A stretch of DNA of 64,000 nucleotides from the NCBI GenBank assembly GCA_961205875.1, contig OY540814.1:28154151-28218150 (forward strand), written 5' to 3'. A program made the position numbers and the translations under genes. Source of the stretch: Sialis fuliginosa. Taxonomy: Eukaryota > Arthropoda > Insecta > Megaloptera > Sialidae. The notes below the pieces were generated by a model. The model was given only the letters and a program-made list of their open reading frames with translations. It ran no database searches and was not told where the DNA came from. Shown here one piece after another: positions 33,206 through 45,770 of this stretch; within the stretch, counting starts at the first letter, position 1; every line of letters begins with the position of its first letter.

Positions 33206-33875
33206 ATTTTCATGTAATTTTTCTTAGATTAGGAAAGACTATAGATACATAACAACTAATGCTAGTCCGTATATGAAAGTGTTACCAAAATTTTTCGGCA
33301 GTCATCTTTTTTTATTTGTCAAAATCATTTTTAATGTCTGTGAACCGAAATTATATCGGTTCGATATTTAATATTAATTAATCTATTGTACATAAACTAG
33401 ATTGATTTCCGTCTTAACAATATCTTTAAATATTGAAATGTATCCATGCAAGTCCAGTCAATATTTTCATGCATATGCGTCAGTAGCAACATGCAAAACA
33501 CATTTGTTGCAACAAGCCAACTGCATAAGTACCGTGGCCTACCCCAATGTGCGTGCCCCCCTTCCTTCTCCCCCCCCCCTCCGAGCGAGGGTCGAACCCA
33601 CGGTACGTTTGTCAGCTGATCAACATGACAATAACTTGTAGCGTACCACTATGTGACAAAGCGTCGTATAAACGGACTGTTTTGTGGACAATTTATGTTG
33701 GATTTAACTATGATTAAGAACTGGCTTGAATTTGATATTTGCGATCGGTACAGTAGTCCTAAAAATGTATATATTCCGAGTGTATGATTATTCCAGAAGT
33801 TCTCAAACTGTGTTGCGAGAAATTTAATTGTACAGCTTGCATATATAGATATATTTGTCTTTTTCATTTAATTTT
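33206..33875. other. Repeat relative and unassigned DNA
   Basis: 33230-33345 is an inverted relative of about 3055-3375. A C-rich run is near 33570. No gene seen. Confidence 0.35.
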
Positions 33876-34780
33876 GCTTCCTCGCAATTCGCAATTCGCA
33901 ATATCGAAGATACGAGAAGCTTTGCGATCTTTCCGTTTCAGGTAAAGATAAACACTTTTCGTTCCGTGTCTGTCTGTCTGTGTGTGTCTGTCTCCTGAAT
34001 CCTGATGGTTGGGTCTGGCTTGAGGACTGTCCCTTTCAAAATCATCAATTGACATCACAAAATATTTATTTTTTCGAGATATCTCAGGAACAACACATGT
34101 TACGTGAAAATTTTATAGAATATTTTTTGTAGAGCTTTAAATTTCCTATAATATGGGTCTACAGTGTTTGTTGTAAAATATGCCCTTACAATGATTTATC
34201 TTAATTTGCTTTAAAAAAATCGTGTTTTGTTTTTTAAATTGATGTTTGCTTTGACATATTAAATGTCATTTGACGTTTGCATTTAAGATTCAGATTGAAA
34301 TTGTCAAAAAATAAAAAATATACGAAAAAATAAACAGGTGCGTTTTAAGAAAAATTTCGAAGTAATATTTTTTAGTAAAATTGTATAAAAATTAAATGGT
34401 TAACCAATTCCAGGCAATTTATCTAAACACTATCGGTTTTTATTTAAATTGTTCAATAATTAACTACCTTAGCACGAGGAAGTACTGTGCATTTACTTAG
34501 TAGATGTTTATTTTTGAAGTCTGTTTTTATTTATTTTAAAAAAAGTTTTTTATGTAAATAAAATTAGGTTGTAATAAAAAAATGTTAAATACCACTGATG
34601 TGTGTGTCGTTTTTATTTAAATTGTTCAATAATTAACTACGTTTGGTGAATTTACTACGAGGAAGCACTGTGCATTTACTTGGCAGGTGTTTTTTTTAAG
34701 TCGATTTTTATTTATTTTTTAATGTAAATTAAATTAAGTTGTAATAATAAAATGTTAAGTACCACTGATGTGTGTGTGTC
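33876..34780 (+). repeat. GCTTCCTCG repeat family, copy with duplicated tail
   Basis: Runs from GCTTCCTCGCAATTCG, through a hairpin with CGAGAAGC, to GCACGAGGAAGTACTGTGC at about 34470. The last part plus about 90 bp of flank is repeated once more (34610-34780), ending GAGGAAGCACTGTGC and then ACCACTGATGTGTGTG, a period of about 171 bp. Confidence 0.75.
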
Positions 34781-35120
34781 ACGGCGAATGAGATTTAATT
34801 ATCGTTTTGTTTGCCGGGATTTTTTTTTTAATTGGAGGGAATGAATTCGGGAAATCGATGTGTGTACTTGATAATGCGTAATGAATGGCGGTCGTTAAAT
34901 GTGAATGGACAGTTTAGATTTGATTTTTGAATGAATTTAATGAATGGTTATCGATGGACATCGTTATAATTAATCGAAAGTTTAAAATAGGTTATTTACT
35001 GATTGTCATGTTCCGGATCATAAGGGTTGTCTTTTCAGTCACGTCTTCAACATTGTTTCGATAGATAATGCAGACCATAATAATAATAATATTTATTTTA
35101 TAAACTGTGGTACAGTGTAA

Positions 35121-35514
35121 GGCGGCTATTACACTATCAAATAAATATGTCAAAGATCTTTGACAAAGATTTGATCGTATTTCTTTGATAAAATACGAGA
35201 TTTTGTTTTATTACACTACATAAAATATTTGATAATATTTTCTCAATATTATCTAGGGATATTTTCTTCTTTTTTGGTGCCTTTTGAATATCAGTGCGTG
35301 GATGTTCGTCAATTGACGTGATCGAGGTTTGAATTTACAACCGTGTATTGTGGTTTTTATAATCAATAATAAGATTATCATATAATATTGGATTTTGTTG
35401 ATATTCATATATTAATAATTATGTAACTGTAACTGTCAGTGATAACTTGGTAGTCGCCATTTTGTTTTTTACGTCAAAAAACTTTGATCAAATATAAGAG
35501 ACTGTCATTAACTA
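35121..35514. mobile_element. PIF/Harbinger-type MITE, copy 3, 3' truncated
   Basis: Starts GGCGGCTATTACACT after TAA and follows copies 1 and 2 until ATTAACTA, where similarity stops. The right terminal repeat is missing. Confidence 0.83.
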
Positions 35515-36278
35515 CTGTCATAAAACCGAAACGAAAAAAATAACGGTTCGAAGCCCTGAATTTTACAACCTTACAAATTCAAAAGACAATTTTTTTAAAG
35601 CATTTTGAAACTGAAATTCTGCGCTTACAAATTATATAATATTTAATGACTGTATTATAATAATATTTTAATCAATCAAATATTCCATTTAATTTATCAA
35701 CACAATTAAACTTAATTAATACACAAGATAATAATAATTAATCCGCATTTAAATCTCGTGTCTTATTTCAAAGCGCATATGCCATATATATAGATTATAG
35801 AACATCATAGTTTACTGCATTTACCGAACCCTCTCATTTGAGAGTAGAGTGTGTATATATGAAGGGCGGGTGGGGGTTGATGGTAAGAGGGGGGGGGGGG
35901 TGAGACTCGCGCCCACAACCCACTACCTAAGTCTACCTACGATAATGGACTTGGAATTATTATTGCACGGGGAGAATAGAATAGAGGTTTGTATAAACGT
36001 TCCACGCGCATCACTAGGTTGATCCGATTTTATATAAAAGAGCATTTGCAATTTTATATATGGTGTGTGTGTGTGTGTATGTATCAAGGTGGTTACACAC
36101 TCCGATTGCGTCCATTGTTGAGAAACGAGTTGGGGTGGATTGTGTTAGGTTGGCGGTGCCTGTAGAAAATCGATAACTTTTTAAATGGGATGACTTATTT
36201 TTACAGCTTGATTTGGATGATTTCAACTTTTGTTTGTCTTTACTGCACACCCCAAGAAAACTATGCTTGGATGTGTGT
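35515..36278. other. Unassigned DNA with (GT)n and poly-G
   Basis: No gene seen. (GT)n at 36063-36080 and a poly-G run near 35889-35900. Confidence 0.35.
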
Positions 36279-36740
36279 CAGTGCCGTAGATAGCTTTTTG
36301 CGATTGGGGGGGGGGATATGATTTAGTATTTAATCTCATATTTTTGGTTCAGGGACCCTCAATATGTGTAATTCCGTTAAAATCTCGAGTTCGATTTTTT
36401 TCATGCAGGGCCGTAACTGGAAGCTCGGGGGCCTCGGGGCAAGAGGTGGCTGAAAATAACTGTAAACCTTTTTTTTACGTATGTATAATAAAAAATATAA
36501 AAAAACGTTTAAAAAATTAATTTGCCTTTTTAAAACCGACTAAAAAGCTGAAAATAAAATTCTATTAGACTCTTTTCGTACTAACTATTGCATTTAAAAA
36601 AAAAAGTTGATTTTGTTCATACTAGAAGAGTTTAAAAAAATGTCTCTGAGTTAAAAAAATGTCTTTGAGTTTTCTCATGAAGTAGACTCATGGGGGGGGG
36701 ATTGATCCCCTTGATCCCCCCCCCCCTATCTATGCCACTG
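36279..36740. mobile_element. hAT-type MITE with perfect 8-bp target duplication
   Basis: Ends CAGTGCCGTAGATAG and CTATCTATGCCACTG, flanked by ATGTGTGT at 36271-36278 and 36741-36748. 462 bp. The inner segment AAAACCGACTAAAAAGCTG to ATACTAGAAGAG is shared with the foldback at 57323-57540. Confidence 0.88.
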
Positions 36741-37000
36741 ATGTGTGTTCTATTCTAATAGCAATTTGTATTGTATTTTTAGAACGTTTATGTAATTTGG
36801 ATTATTTATGATACGGTGCTATTGATGTTGAATTCAAGTAAACAGTTTTAAAACTAACAAATAAACGTTTTTTCGTTTTAATTAAAACATTCTTACTAAC
36901 ATTTTATTGTGTTTCACCTTTTGTATATCTCCAACAGTTGCTTAAAATGATTATCAAGTTATAATTAAATGTAAAATTGATTTTCCGTCTACCATTTTAT

Positions 37001-37276
37001 TGCTTCCTCGCAATATCGAAGATACGAGAAGCTTTGTGATCGTTTTAGATTGATACAAAAAAAATGTTCTCCGATTTCAAAATTTTAAATTGATCTATCC
37101 GTTTCACGTCAAGACAAACTTTTTCGTTTCGTTGTATAAAAATTAAATGGTTAACCAATTCCAGGCAATTTATCTAAACACTATCGGTTTTTATTAAAAT
37201 TGTTGAATAATTAACTACCTTAGGCGAATTTAGCACGAGGAAGCACTGTGCATTTACTTGGCAGATGTTTTTTCTA
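37001..37276 (+). repeat. GCTTCCTCG repeat family, internally deleted copy
   Basis: Both ends are present (TGCTTCCTCGCAATATCG and GCACGAGGAAGCACTGTGC) but the middle is missing, leaving about 275 bp. Confidence 0.8.
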
Positions 37277-37958
37277 AGCCCAGATGGATTTTATTTGATA
37301 TCGTAAGCTTTAAAAAATTCTGCAAAAGTTTGGAAAAAAGTGTGGAAAGACTTAAAAAAACAATTTCTATTTTTCCATTAATGCACTGTTTTCATGGAAC
37401 CAATCAACCGCGCAAACGGAGGGATTACTGTATCGTGAGTCACATTAATTGAAATCAAAAACGTTTCCGTTTTGATACGAACAATAACAAACAGACCGAC
37501 AGTTCTGCTGATGAGGCTATGGCATATTTATCTACCTTGTTTAAATAAACAATACCTGAATGGAGTATAATAAACACATACATATCTCTCTCTCTCTGGC
37601 TCTGGTATGCATATAGGTGTGTTTACGTCGCAGACAGATCAAATGTCACGTGATATGTACACATAGACTAAACTCAGGTGCGATTGTGCGAAGCAGATGA
37701 ATCATAGATGCTGTCTCAGCATCACCACGCAAAGCTGAGCGTGACAAATATAATTAAGATATTTCAAACGCACGTACTAATTAAAAAGTAAAATGTTGTC
37801 ATTCGGTGTTTGGGTTTAAATAATTTTTAGTTTGTTGTACTCTAATTGTATGTCGCATGTGTTACTGAAACTTCATTAGAAATTAAAACCTAGTATATTG
37901 TTTTATAATTGGTTTTATTTTATTGTTAGTTATGAGAATGTTTTGCCAATTCAAAGTA
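37277..37958. other. Unassigned DNA
   Basis: No gene seen; a short (TC)n run at 37585. Confidence 0.3.
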
Positions 37959-38349
37959 CAGTCGCCTGCAGAACTCGTCTGGCACCCTAAAGGCTAGAAT
38001 CGCTTACGACAGATTCCAAATTTAAAGACAAACATCATCGGTTATCTTTTTCTATCAAGTTTAATATATTTAAATACTAAAATTCGGAATATCAAATATT
38101 TATTGCCACAAAATTTACGTATACAATTTTAATAGATTATCTACATAATAATTTAATTGCACAAATATATATGAGTACTATAAACGAAGAGTAGTTCTTT
38201 ATCTAGCAAATGAATTTCAAAATATCTGTCTTTGTTTGATACACGGAGAAATGATTTAAATATTATAATTGCACAAATGGGAGGATCCTACTAAGTTTGT
38301 GATAAACGAAAATGAATACAAACTGCAAGACCATTAATGCAGGTGACTG
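37959..38349. mobile_element. Tc1/mariner-type MITE, copy 2
   Basis: Same ends as the copy at 23392 (right end with one change, TGCAGGTGACTG), flanked by TA. 391 bp. Nearly identical interior, so both insertions are fairly young. Confidence 0.8.
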
Positions 38350-39494
38350 TACTTGAAGGTCTGTATTTCGAACCTCTTGAGATACAGTTTAACCCTTTGG
38401 ACACATAAAATCGTCTATAGAACATTACTCAATAAAATACATTGTAAAAAAAATTAGATTATTTTGATTATTCTAGGGAAATGTGCAAATTTTTAGGAAT
38501 AAGTTGCCGCATTCAAAGGGTTAAAGTTTTTGACTTGAATTAATTTGGAGACATTTTTGGATATACAGGGTGGTCCGGTTTGGGATACAGATATTTTAGG
38601 AACTGGTTCCTTGGCTCATTGTGAGTAAAAAATTGTACGGAAAAAAGGGTCTATCTTCAACACTCTCTCAGCTACAGGGTGTTTAAAAACTTCCTTCAGT
38701 AACGTAACTAGAGTAACCACAATGAGTCAGTTTCATAGGTAATTAACTAACGTATTTTGCAGTGTTTCCAGTTCAGAGTTATTGCTCATCAAAGTCAAAA
38801 AATGTATTTTTTTTTTTTTGAAAATTTTTATGAAAATGACATTTTTCCCCAAAAGTACCTATAATATGTGGTATTTTTTATCATTACTTTGGTGTATCAT
38901 AATGTTACCTACAAATGCACAATACAAAGTTTGGACCTGGGTCTTACAGTTTTCCAGTTATAAATTTATCTAAATAATTCCCAAAGTGACTATTTTGCTA
39001 CCTACCCTATTAAATGAAACAGTCATAATTGTTTTTTGTTTATAATAACATAATTAGTATTAAAATACTTTTTTGGTGTAGACATCTAACGTCGAAATGC
39101 GAAACTAAAAATCTGTTTTATCGACTATCATAACAGAAATCTGTATTATCACGTAGAAGCTAGTTTATGATAAATCTGCAATTAATTCTTACTTTTCCCA
39201 GGTTTTAAATTGAATTTAATCCATTTTAAAAGTCGGTAACCACCACCTATTTTTAAATAGATAAATGTATTGTTTTATTTTAAATAATTAAGATTTATGT
39301 CTTGGAACTAATGATTCAGATATTAATTATGGCACCGTAAAATTACACAAATTTTAAATCATTGAATCGTGAACGAAATGTTCAGGTGTATTAAAAATAA
39401 CTGATATTTCAGAAGTCGGTATACAATTAGTTCTATTGTCCGCTGCTAATTAGAATTAATGATAATTATTAATTAGACATATATTTGTAAGAGA
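38350..39494. other. Unassigned DNA with transposon-end motifs
   Basis: TACAGGGTGG near 38573 and TACAGGGTGTTT near 38673 flank about 100 bp but point the same way. 39075-39160 matches the dispersed repeat at 44530 and 52900 (GACTATCATAACAGAAATC). Confidence 0.35.
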
Positions 39495-39998
39495 TTGTGT
39501 AGGTGTTATTATCAAATTAGAATTTTAAAACAATATTTAGAAAAGCACCAGTTGATGGCGTATTACGACGCGAATGTAAACTCAGCAATGAGGTACGGTG
39601 TTCTGCTGTGGGGTAGCACTGTGGATGCTGGGAGAGTTTTTGTAATTCAGAAAAAAATAATCAGACTAATTTTTAATCTTAATAAAATACAAACATTGCG
39701 AAATTTTTTCAAAAGTAATAAATTACTGACACTTTGGGGGATATATGTAATAGAACTATTTAAATATATATCAACAGAAACTGACATAAAAGATAAAAAA
39801 CATAATTTAAGAAAAAATAGCTATGAAATATACCACAAAACTAATTTTTATGAAAGAGCACCTAAGTATTTAATTAACAAAATTGTAAAAACTCTTCCAG
39901 CATACATATCTCAAGAAAAAAATAAGAAACATTTTTTGATGTATTTAAAAGATTATTTAATCAGCAGGGAACCGTACAGCATTGCTGAGTGCTTGTAA
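39495..39998 (+). pseudogene. LINE ORF2 remnant: C-terminal part after the reverse transcriptase
   Basis: A 167-codon open stretch matches the C-terminal region that follows the reverse-transcriptase core in Jockey/CR1-like non-LTR elements. It has YYDANVNSAMRYGVLLWGST and then VFVIQKKIIRLIFN, a pattern of the form 'YG..LWG....iF.iQKk.iR.i'. The rest is lysine/asparagine-rich and ends with a stop at 39996. Endonuclease and catalytic RT motifs are absent, so the element is 5' truncated and cannot move itself. A 3' tail follows: short TTTTATTTATTT runs, then AATAAAAA and a (TTA)n tract at 40152-40181, usual for LINE 3' ends. The start codon shown is simply the first ATG in the open frame. Clade assignment is tentative. 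Confidence 0.8.
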
Positions 39999-40151
39999 TT
40001 GTAATTTTATTTATTTATTTCTATGATTTGGGTAATTTTATTTAGTTTTATTTTTGTATATTTTTATATATTTTATTTTATTTTGTGTAATTTTATTTAT
40101 TTATTTCTGTATCGACATATTGTAATGCCAATTTTTGGCCAAACACAATAA

Positions 40152-40181
40152 AAAATATTATTATTATTATTATTATTATTT
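40152..40181 (+). repeat. (TTA)n tail of the LINE fragment
   Basis: Ten TTA/ATT units directly after an AATAAAAA motif. Confidence 0.8.
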
Positions 40182-40445
40182 GACCTTTTTGTTTTAAATG
40201 TTACTTATGAAATTTAATTTTAATGCGATTAGTCCAGTCGAATTTCAAATTAAAAGTTCAGGTTGTAGAGCACATATTTTAGATTATAATTATCATTTTA
40301 TATTGGCTGAGATTAGTTTTCAAAGTGTGACATTTTTTGTTGAATTCGTGCTCCCGAGGTTACCCCCTAGTTACCATCGGGAAGACGTATGTAGTTCATC
40401 AATTCTAAATATTATAAATGGGAAAGTGTAGAAAAAATAGTGATA

Positions 40446-40595
40446 GAAAATTCTACATCCAGACACACAGAAACACGCACTTAACTTTTTTTTTACGTTT
40501 TGAAGTTAGTACAATCAGAATCTGTCATTATCTCGGACTCGATTTTTCGACGGTATTACAATACTTCCATTTGCTTCGGAACATCGAAGTAAAAT
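40446..40595 (-). repeat. ACTTCCATG repeat family, 5' fragment
   Basis: Inverted: TAGAAAATTCTACATCCAG, then AATCTGTCATTATCTCGGAC and TTACAATACTTCCAT, ending at GAAGTAAAA. About 150 bp. Confidence 0.7.
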
Positions 40596-41392
40596 GGTAG
40601 CTACATATATATTATTTTGTTTAATGTTTGATAAAACTTTATCTTCAGAAATCATAAATGTTGAGAAAAAAATAATCGTAGACATAATGACTGGAAGATA
40701 TATCTACCGTTATAAAATTACACGGTTAATTTTTACGGAAGTAATAAATAACATGTTTTATCACACATATTAATTTTAGTGCGAGATAGCCGAATAGCAC
40801 AAACGATGTTTTCGTCGAGAAACGATGGTCCCTTGTTTAAATTTGAAAATAAAAATACACATTCTAAGAATATAATGCAAATCTGTACGCGGGTCGACAT
40901 CTGTTACCCATAAAACATATACAAACACATGTGTCCCTGAACGTTGGTATACCTGGCACACGGTTGGTACTTGGATAGGTGAGAACGTAAAGGCTGCATT
41001 ACATCCTCAAATTATATTCAAAATTTAGAAATTTTTTATTCTTGGAAAAAAAATACGAATCAAATTTAAAAAAAGAGAGATGTCATTTTCAAAAAATGCT
41101 GTTATTGAAAAAACAAAAATAGCGTTGAAAAGAATAATAAATAATAATAAATAAAACAAAAATAACAATTACATACACTTTTCCTCTCGAAAAGAAGCAT
41201 TTTTCGAGAGTACTTGCTTCTATCATAGCCCGAATAAAATTGCAGACTCCCCTCTTTTCAATACTATTTTGTTTCTTTTAATAACTGAATCCATTTGAAA
41301 ATGGCAGTTAATTAGTTTCAACACCTTCTCGTTTTTTCTCGGTTTTAAGCTAACAAATTCTTTTTTATAATCTTGAGAAAGTTTTACAAATC
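40596..41392. other. AT-rich DNA, no feature recognised
   Basis: No gene or clear repeat seen. Confidence 0.3.
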
Positions 41393-41660
41393 CATACTAA
41401 TATTATAAATCCGAAAGTGTGTCGGTCTGTTTCTTACCTTTTCACAGCTAAACCGCTTCACCGATTTTGATGAAATTTGGCAGCGAAATAGCTTGCATCC
41501 TTAGGAAGAACATAGACTACTTTGTGTCTCAAAAATTTATTAGATTCAAAATGGGTGTGTGACATTTGCGACCTGTTTTATCGATTATCATAACAGGATT
41601 TTATGTTTGACAGCTCCTACCTAACCTAAATTTAAAGTATGTTATATTATTGTTACATGT
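41393..41660 (+). repeat. Dispersed insect-type repeat (ATTATAAATCCGAAAGTGTG)
   Basis: TACTAATATTATAAATCCG, GTCGGTCTG, CTAAACCGCTTCACCGATTT and ATAGCTTGCATCC form an ordered block that recurs at 44366-44640. Similar text is widespread in insect genomes; class not assigned. Confidence 0.6.
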
Positions 41661-42218
41661 ATTATATTATTAATTAATTAATTTGAACGTATGTATAATT
41701 ACCTCTATAGGAGGTAGATCTGGTGACGCTGACTCACCGGTGTGCGACAGAGAGATAAACATTGCGTCTCTATAAAAAAAATAAACATAGGTGTTTGTCA
41801 TCCAGCTACCTATGTAGGTGTATGCATATTTATTAATATTGGAACAACGGGTGGCTTTATCGTCGCGGTTTTTTTTTATAAATAAAAAATAATAGATGAT
41901 GTTGCTAAAATGATAACAAAGATAAATTATAGGTACATTTAATAGTAGAAAACTAAACCCAAATATGTTTTTTTCTCTTCAATTTTTTGGGCACTGAAAA
42001 CGAATTTGATAATAAAAAAGCTCGTTGAATCCCAATTTTTTTTACTATCGTCAAATTATATATTTATATACATATATATTATAAAAACAAACTTGTTTGT
42101 TTAAACAAGTTTGTTTTTATTTTTATTTAACGTCACTACTATCATATTATCATATATATTATAACTAATATTTATAAACTTTAATAGATTTCGTTCTATT
42201 TAATAAATTTATATAGAA

Positions 42219-43243
42219 CAGTGGCGAGGCGTGAAATTTTTAATAAGGGAAGCATATTTTGTCAATCCTCCCCGTCCTGTTAACAAAAAAAACTAGTTAT
42301 GAAACACCTTAAATTCAAGCTTTTACTTTTTTAAATTCTTATATAAATATTTATATAGTGACTAAATGATTCTACGTCTTATTTTCTTGTATTTTAGTCG
42401 ATATTTGTATGACGAGTTGAAGTTCAGTGCAGGAAATTTCACTAAAAAATTTCAATTTTTTGATTTCGTTAAAAGTATGTTTATTGTATAGAAAATGACG
42501 TGAAAAGTTGTTTGTTTCAAACCGCAGGTCTGTATCTCAAACCGTTCTCGAGATATAGCCTCTCAAAGTTTTAGTTTTTTCAAATTTTTGGAGAAAAAAG
42601 GCCATAACTTTTGAACGCGTGGTCGGAATTGATTTTAGTTGACGGATTTGAAATCAGCGTGTCAAAATCTATATAATGACATGTATAATACTTTAAAATC
42701 CGACAAAAAAATTTTGGCCAAAAATCGACATTTTTTTAAGGTATACCCCTTTGAATTTTTTCGATTTTTCGCGAAATTTTTTTTTCCGAGTTTTAAGATA
42801 TTATACATGCTATTATATAGATTTTGACACGCTGATTCCAAATCCGTCAACTAAAATCAATTCCGACCACGCGTTCAAAAGTTATGGCCTTTTTTCTCCA
42901 AAAATTTGAAAAAACTAAAACTTTGAGAGGCTATATCTCGAGAACGGTTTGAGATACAGACCTGCGGTTTGAACAGTTCAACTTTTCACGTCATTTTCTA
43001 TACAATAAACATACTTTTAACGAAATCAAAATTTCGAAATTTTTTAGTGAAATTTCCTGCAGTGAACTTCAACTCGTCATACAAACATCGACTAAAATAC
43101 AAGAAAATAAGACGTAGAATCATTTAGCCACTATATAAATATTTATATAAGAATTTAAAAAAGTAAAAGCTTGAATTTAAGGTGTTTCATAACTAGTTTT
43201 TGTTGTTAATAGGAGGGGGAGGCTTGACAAAATATACTTATAA
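42219..43243. repeat. Largest foldback element, copy 2, with hAT-like left end
   Basis: The region from about 42262 (CCTCCCC side) to 43243 reads as one palindrome: TCAATCCTCCCC, ACTAGTTATGAAACACC and ACTAAATGATTCTACGTC at the left are mirrored at the right. Arms are about 430 bp around a centre of about 100 bp. The left flank begins CAGTGGCGAGGCG, a hAT-type terminus, at 42219; the matching right terminus is missing. The centre is inverted relative to copies at 3.8 and 61.6 kb. Confidence 0.82.
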
Positions 43244-43730
43244 TTCGAATCTGAACATAGTTGCCCGTTGTCATATTATGTCCACTCACTTCCTTCTAGC
43301 TCCTGGTGTATATGTAATTCTCGACCATCTCGACACGGCCATGAACTACATATAGTTGTGTTGGGGGCGGGTTGGGGTACAAGGGGGGGGGGTGGATGAA
43401 TTAACATAACGTGTTGAAGCACGGTTGATACATTATATGCAAATGGCGATGTAGGTGCGATGTTATGACAAAACCAGATATTGTACACATCACGTGTACG
43501 TCGGAATCGTATCCATCTAGTCGGTGATGCGGAACCCATCACATGCAAAACATCAACGGTGTAGATGGAGAGGGTCTGGCGCGGCGTACTGATGCGCTAA
43601 TATGCGCTGTATGCTTCTCTTGTGTCATGTGCAGTTTGGTGCCTAGTTGTTGTAGAAACGGGTGTTGGGGGTTTTTTTGGGGAGATCTGGATGATGCAGA
43701 TTGTAGATGATTAGTGTTTCTCGATGTTTT
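43244..43730. other. GC-richer unassigned block
   Basis: Open frames on the minus strand here run across repeat borders and show no recognisable domain. A poly-G run is near 43384. Confidence 0.3.
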
Positions 43731-44116
43731 GCTTCCTCGCGATATCGAAGATACGAGAAGCTTTGTGATCGTTTTAGAATGAGACAAAAAATTGTTCTTC
43801 GATTTAAAAATTTTAAATTGGTCTTTCCATTTCAGGTCAAGACAAAGACTTTTCGGTTCGTGTGTGTCGGTCCGTCTGTCCCCTGAATCCTTGTCACACG
43901 CATAACTCATGAACCACTGAACCGATATTAATGAAACTTGGTTGGATGGTTGGGTCTGGCTTGAGGACTATCCCATTTACATGTTACGTAAAAATTTTAT
44001 GGGATTTTTTTGTAGAGCATTCAATTTTCTATAAATTTATTTATTTAAATTGTTCAATAATTTGGTGAATTTAGCACGAGGAAGTACTGTGAATTTACTT
44101 GGCAGATGTTTTTTTT
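43731..44116 (+). repeat. GCTTCCTCG repeat family, internally deleted copy
   Basis: GCTTCCTCGCGATATCG to GCACGAGGAAGTACTGTG, with the middle part missing. Confidence 0.8.
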
Positions 44117-44365
44117 CAGATTTCTCGAGAATGATCGCTTGAGAAGGAACATAATAGATGTTAAAATTGTTAGGGAATTATATAAAGACGGTAGTAAGTA
44201 AAAGTTGTCATTTCATAACATAAAAAATGATGTTTTGGGTTATTTAAATGGACGACAAATTCTTATGAATTTTTCTGCGGGCCAAAGCAAGAAATTATAA
44301 ACGTGGTTGTTCAGGAAAATCTCAAAAACAAAATTAGTAATAAAATATTAAAATATTGATCGATA

Positions 44366-44640
44366 CAAATCCATACTTATATTATAAATACAATGAGTGT
44401 CTCTCTGTCTCTTTGTTACCTTTTTACAGCTAAACCGCTGAACCGATCTTAATGAAATTAGGCAGGGAAATAGCTTGCATCCTGAAGAAAGACGTAGGCT
44501 ACTTTGTATCCTGAATAATAATTGTACTCGCGACTTGTTTTATTAACTATCATAACAGAAATCTGTACTATCTAACCTTCTTCTTCTTCATGGGTTTTAT
44601 GTCTGACAATTTTTACCTAAACTAAATTTTACGCGAACGA
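44366..44640 (+). repeat. Dispersed repeat, second copy of the 41393 family
   Basis: ATACTTATATTATAAATAC, CTAAACCGCTGAACCGATCT, ATAGCTTGCATCCTG and TATCATAACAGAAATC in the same order as at 41393-41660. Confidence 0.6.
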
Positions 44641-45423
44641 AGTCATGTGTAACAGTTAGTAATAAATATGTAATCATATTTTTAAAAATACAAAAATGTT
44701 TTAATAAAAAGTTCTTTAAGAATATTTTTATGTGTATTATACGAAACATAATGAATTGTAGGTAAAGGAAATATAAATTATCAAATTGCTTTAAGAGCCA
44801 CACATATTTAAGATAAATTATTTAAAATTTAAAACGATGACATTATTTTTAATGTATAACAATTTAGTTTTCACGAATGCATATCTATTAATGTGATTTA
44901 TTTCTGTTTCAGGTATGGTTTTGTTATTAACACACATGTGCCGGTAAGTGGAGAATATTAACGATTTATATAACGCAAATGTTCAACTCACACAAGTTAT
45001 ATTAAGTCATTTCCTTCGAAACATTTGTGTCGGTTGTCTATGTATATCTATCAAGACATCATAAGAAATATTTATGGGTTTTTTAAGGTAATTATAAATA
45101 AGAAAATCTGGTTTAACTAGTTGAAAATTGTGACGTATAATATTATATTTCATTTTTATTACTATAGAAAAATATTGTGTTAAAAGTCTTTAAATAGGTA
45201 AAATATGGGGTGGGGGGGTGGGGGGCTGAAAGGGCTCGTGTACGATGAACTGGGGTTAGGTTAGATTTAATTGTTAAATTTATTAATAATAATTAACCTC
45301 TAGAAATCCTAGTATGGGAACCATGGGGTAAAAAAACTTGTACCGTCAAAGTTTTATAACAACTGTGAATAAACGGTTTTACAAACGATAGTTACCTGCA
45401 GTTTATAACAAAATCAGAGCTAT
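44641..45423. other. AT-rich DNA with poly-G
   Basis: No gene seen. G-rich run at 45206-45226. Confidence 0.3.
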
Positions 45424-45770
45424 TGCTTCCTTGCAATATCGAAGATACGAGAAGCTTTGTGATCGTTTCAGATTGAGACAAAAAAAATGTTCTCCGATTT
45501 CAATTTTTTTTTGTCTGTCTATCTGTGTGTCCGTTCGTCTGTCTGTTTCCTGAATCCTTGTCACACGCATAACTCATGAATTACTGAACCGATATTATTG
45601 AAACTTGGTCGGATGGTTGGGTCTGTCTTGAAGATGGTTCAATTTCAAAATCATCAAAATCCTGTGTAAGCGGGAGGGGTGACATCCCAAAATATTTATT
45701 TTTTCAAGATATCTCAAGAACGACACATGTTACGTGAAAATTTTATAGAATATTTTTTGTAGAGCATATT
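45424..45770 (+). repeat. GCTTCCTCG repeat family, 3' truncated
   Basis: TGCTTCCTTGCAATATCG to AATATTTTTTGTAGAGCA; the 3' hairpin end is absent. Confidence 0.78.

Noticed and set aside
43539..43910. 123-codon open frame on the minus strand
   Set aside because: It crosses into a copy of the GCTTCCTCG repeat and shows no recognisable domain.
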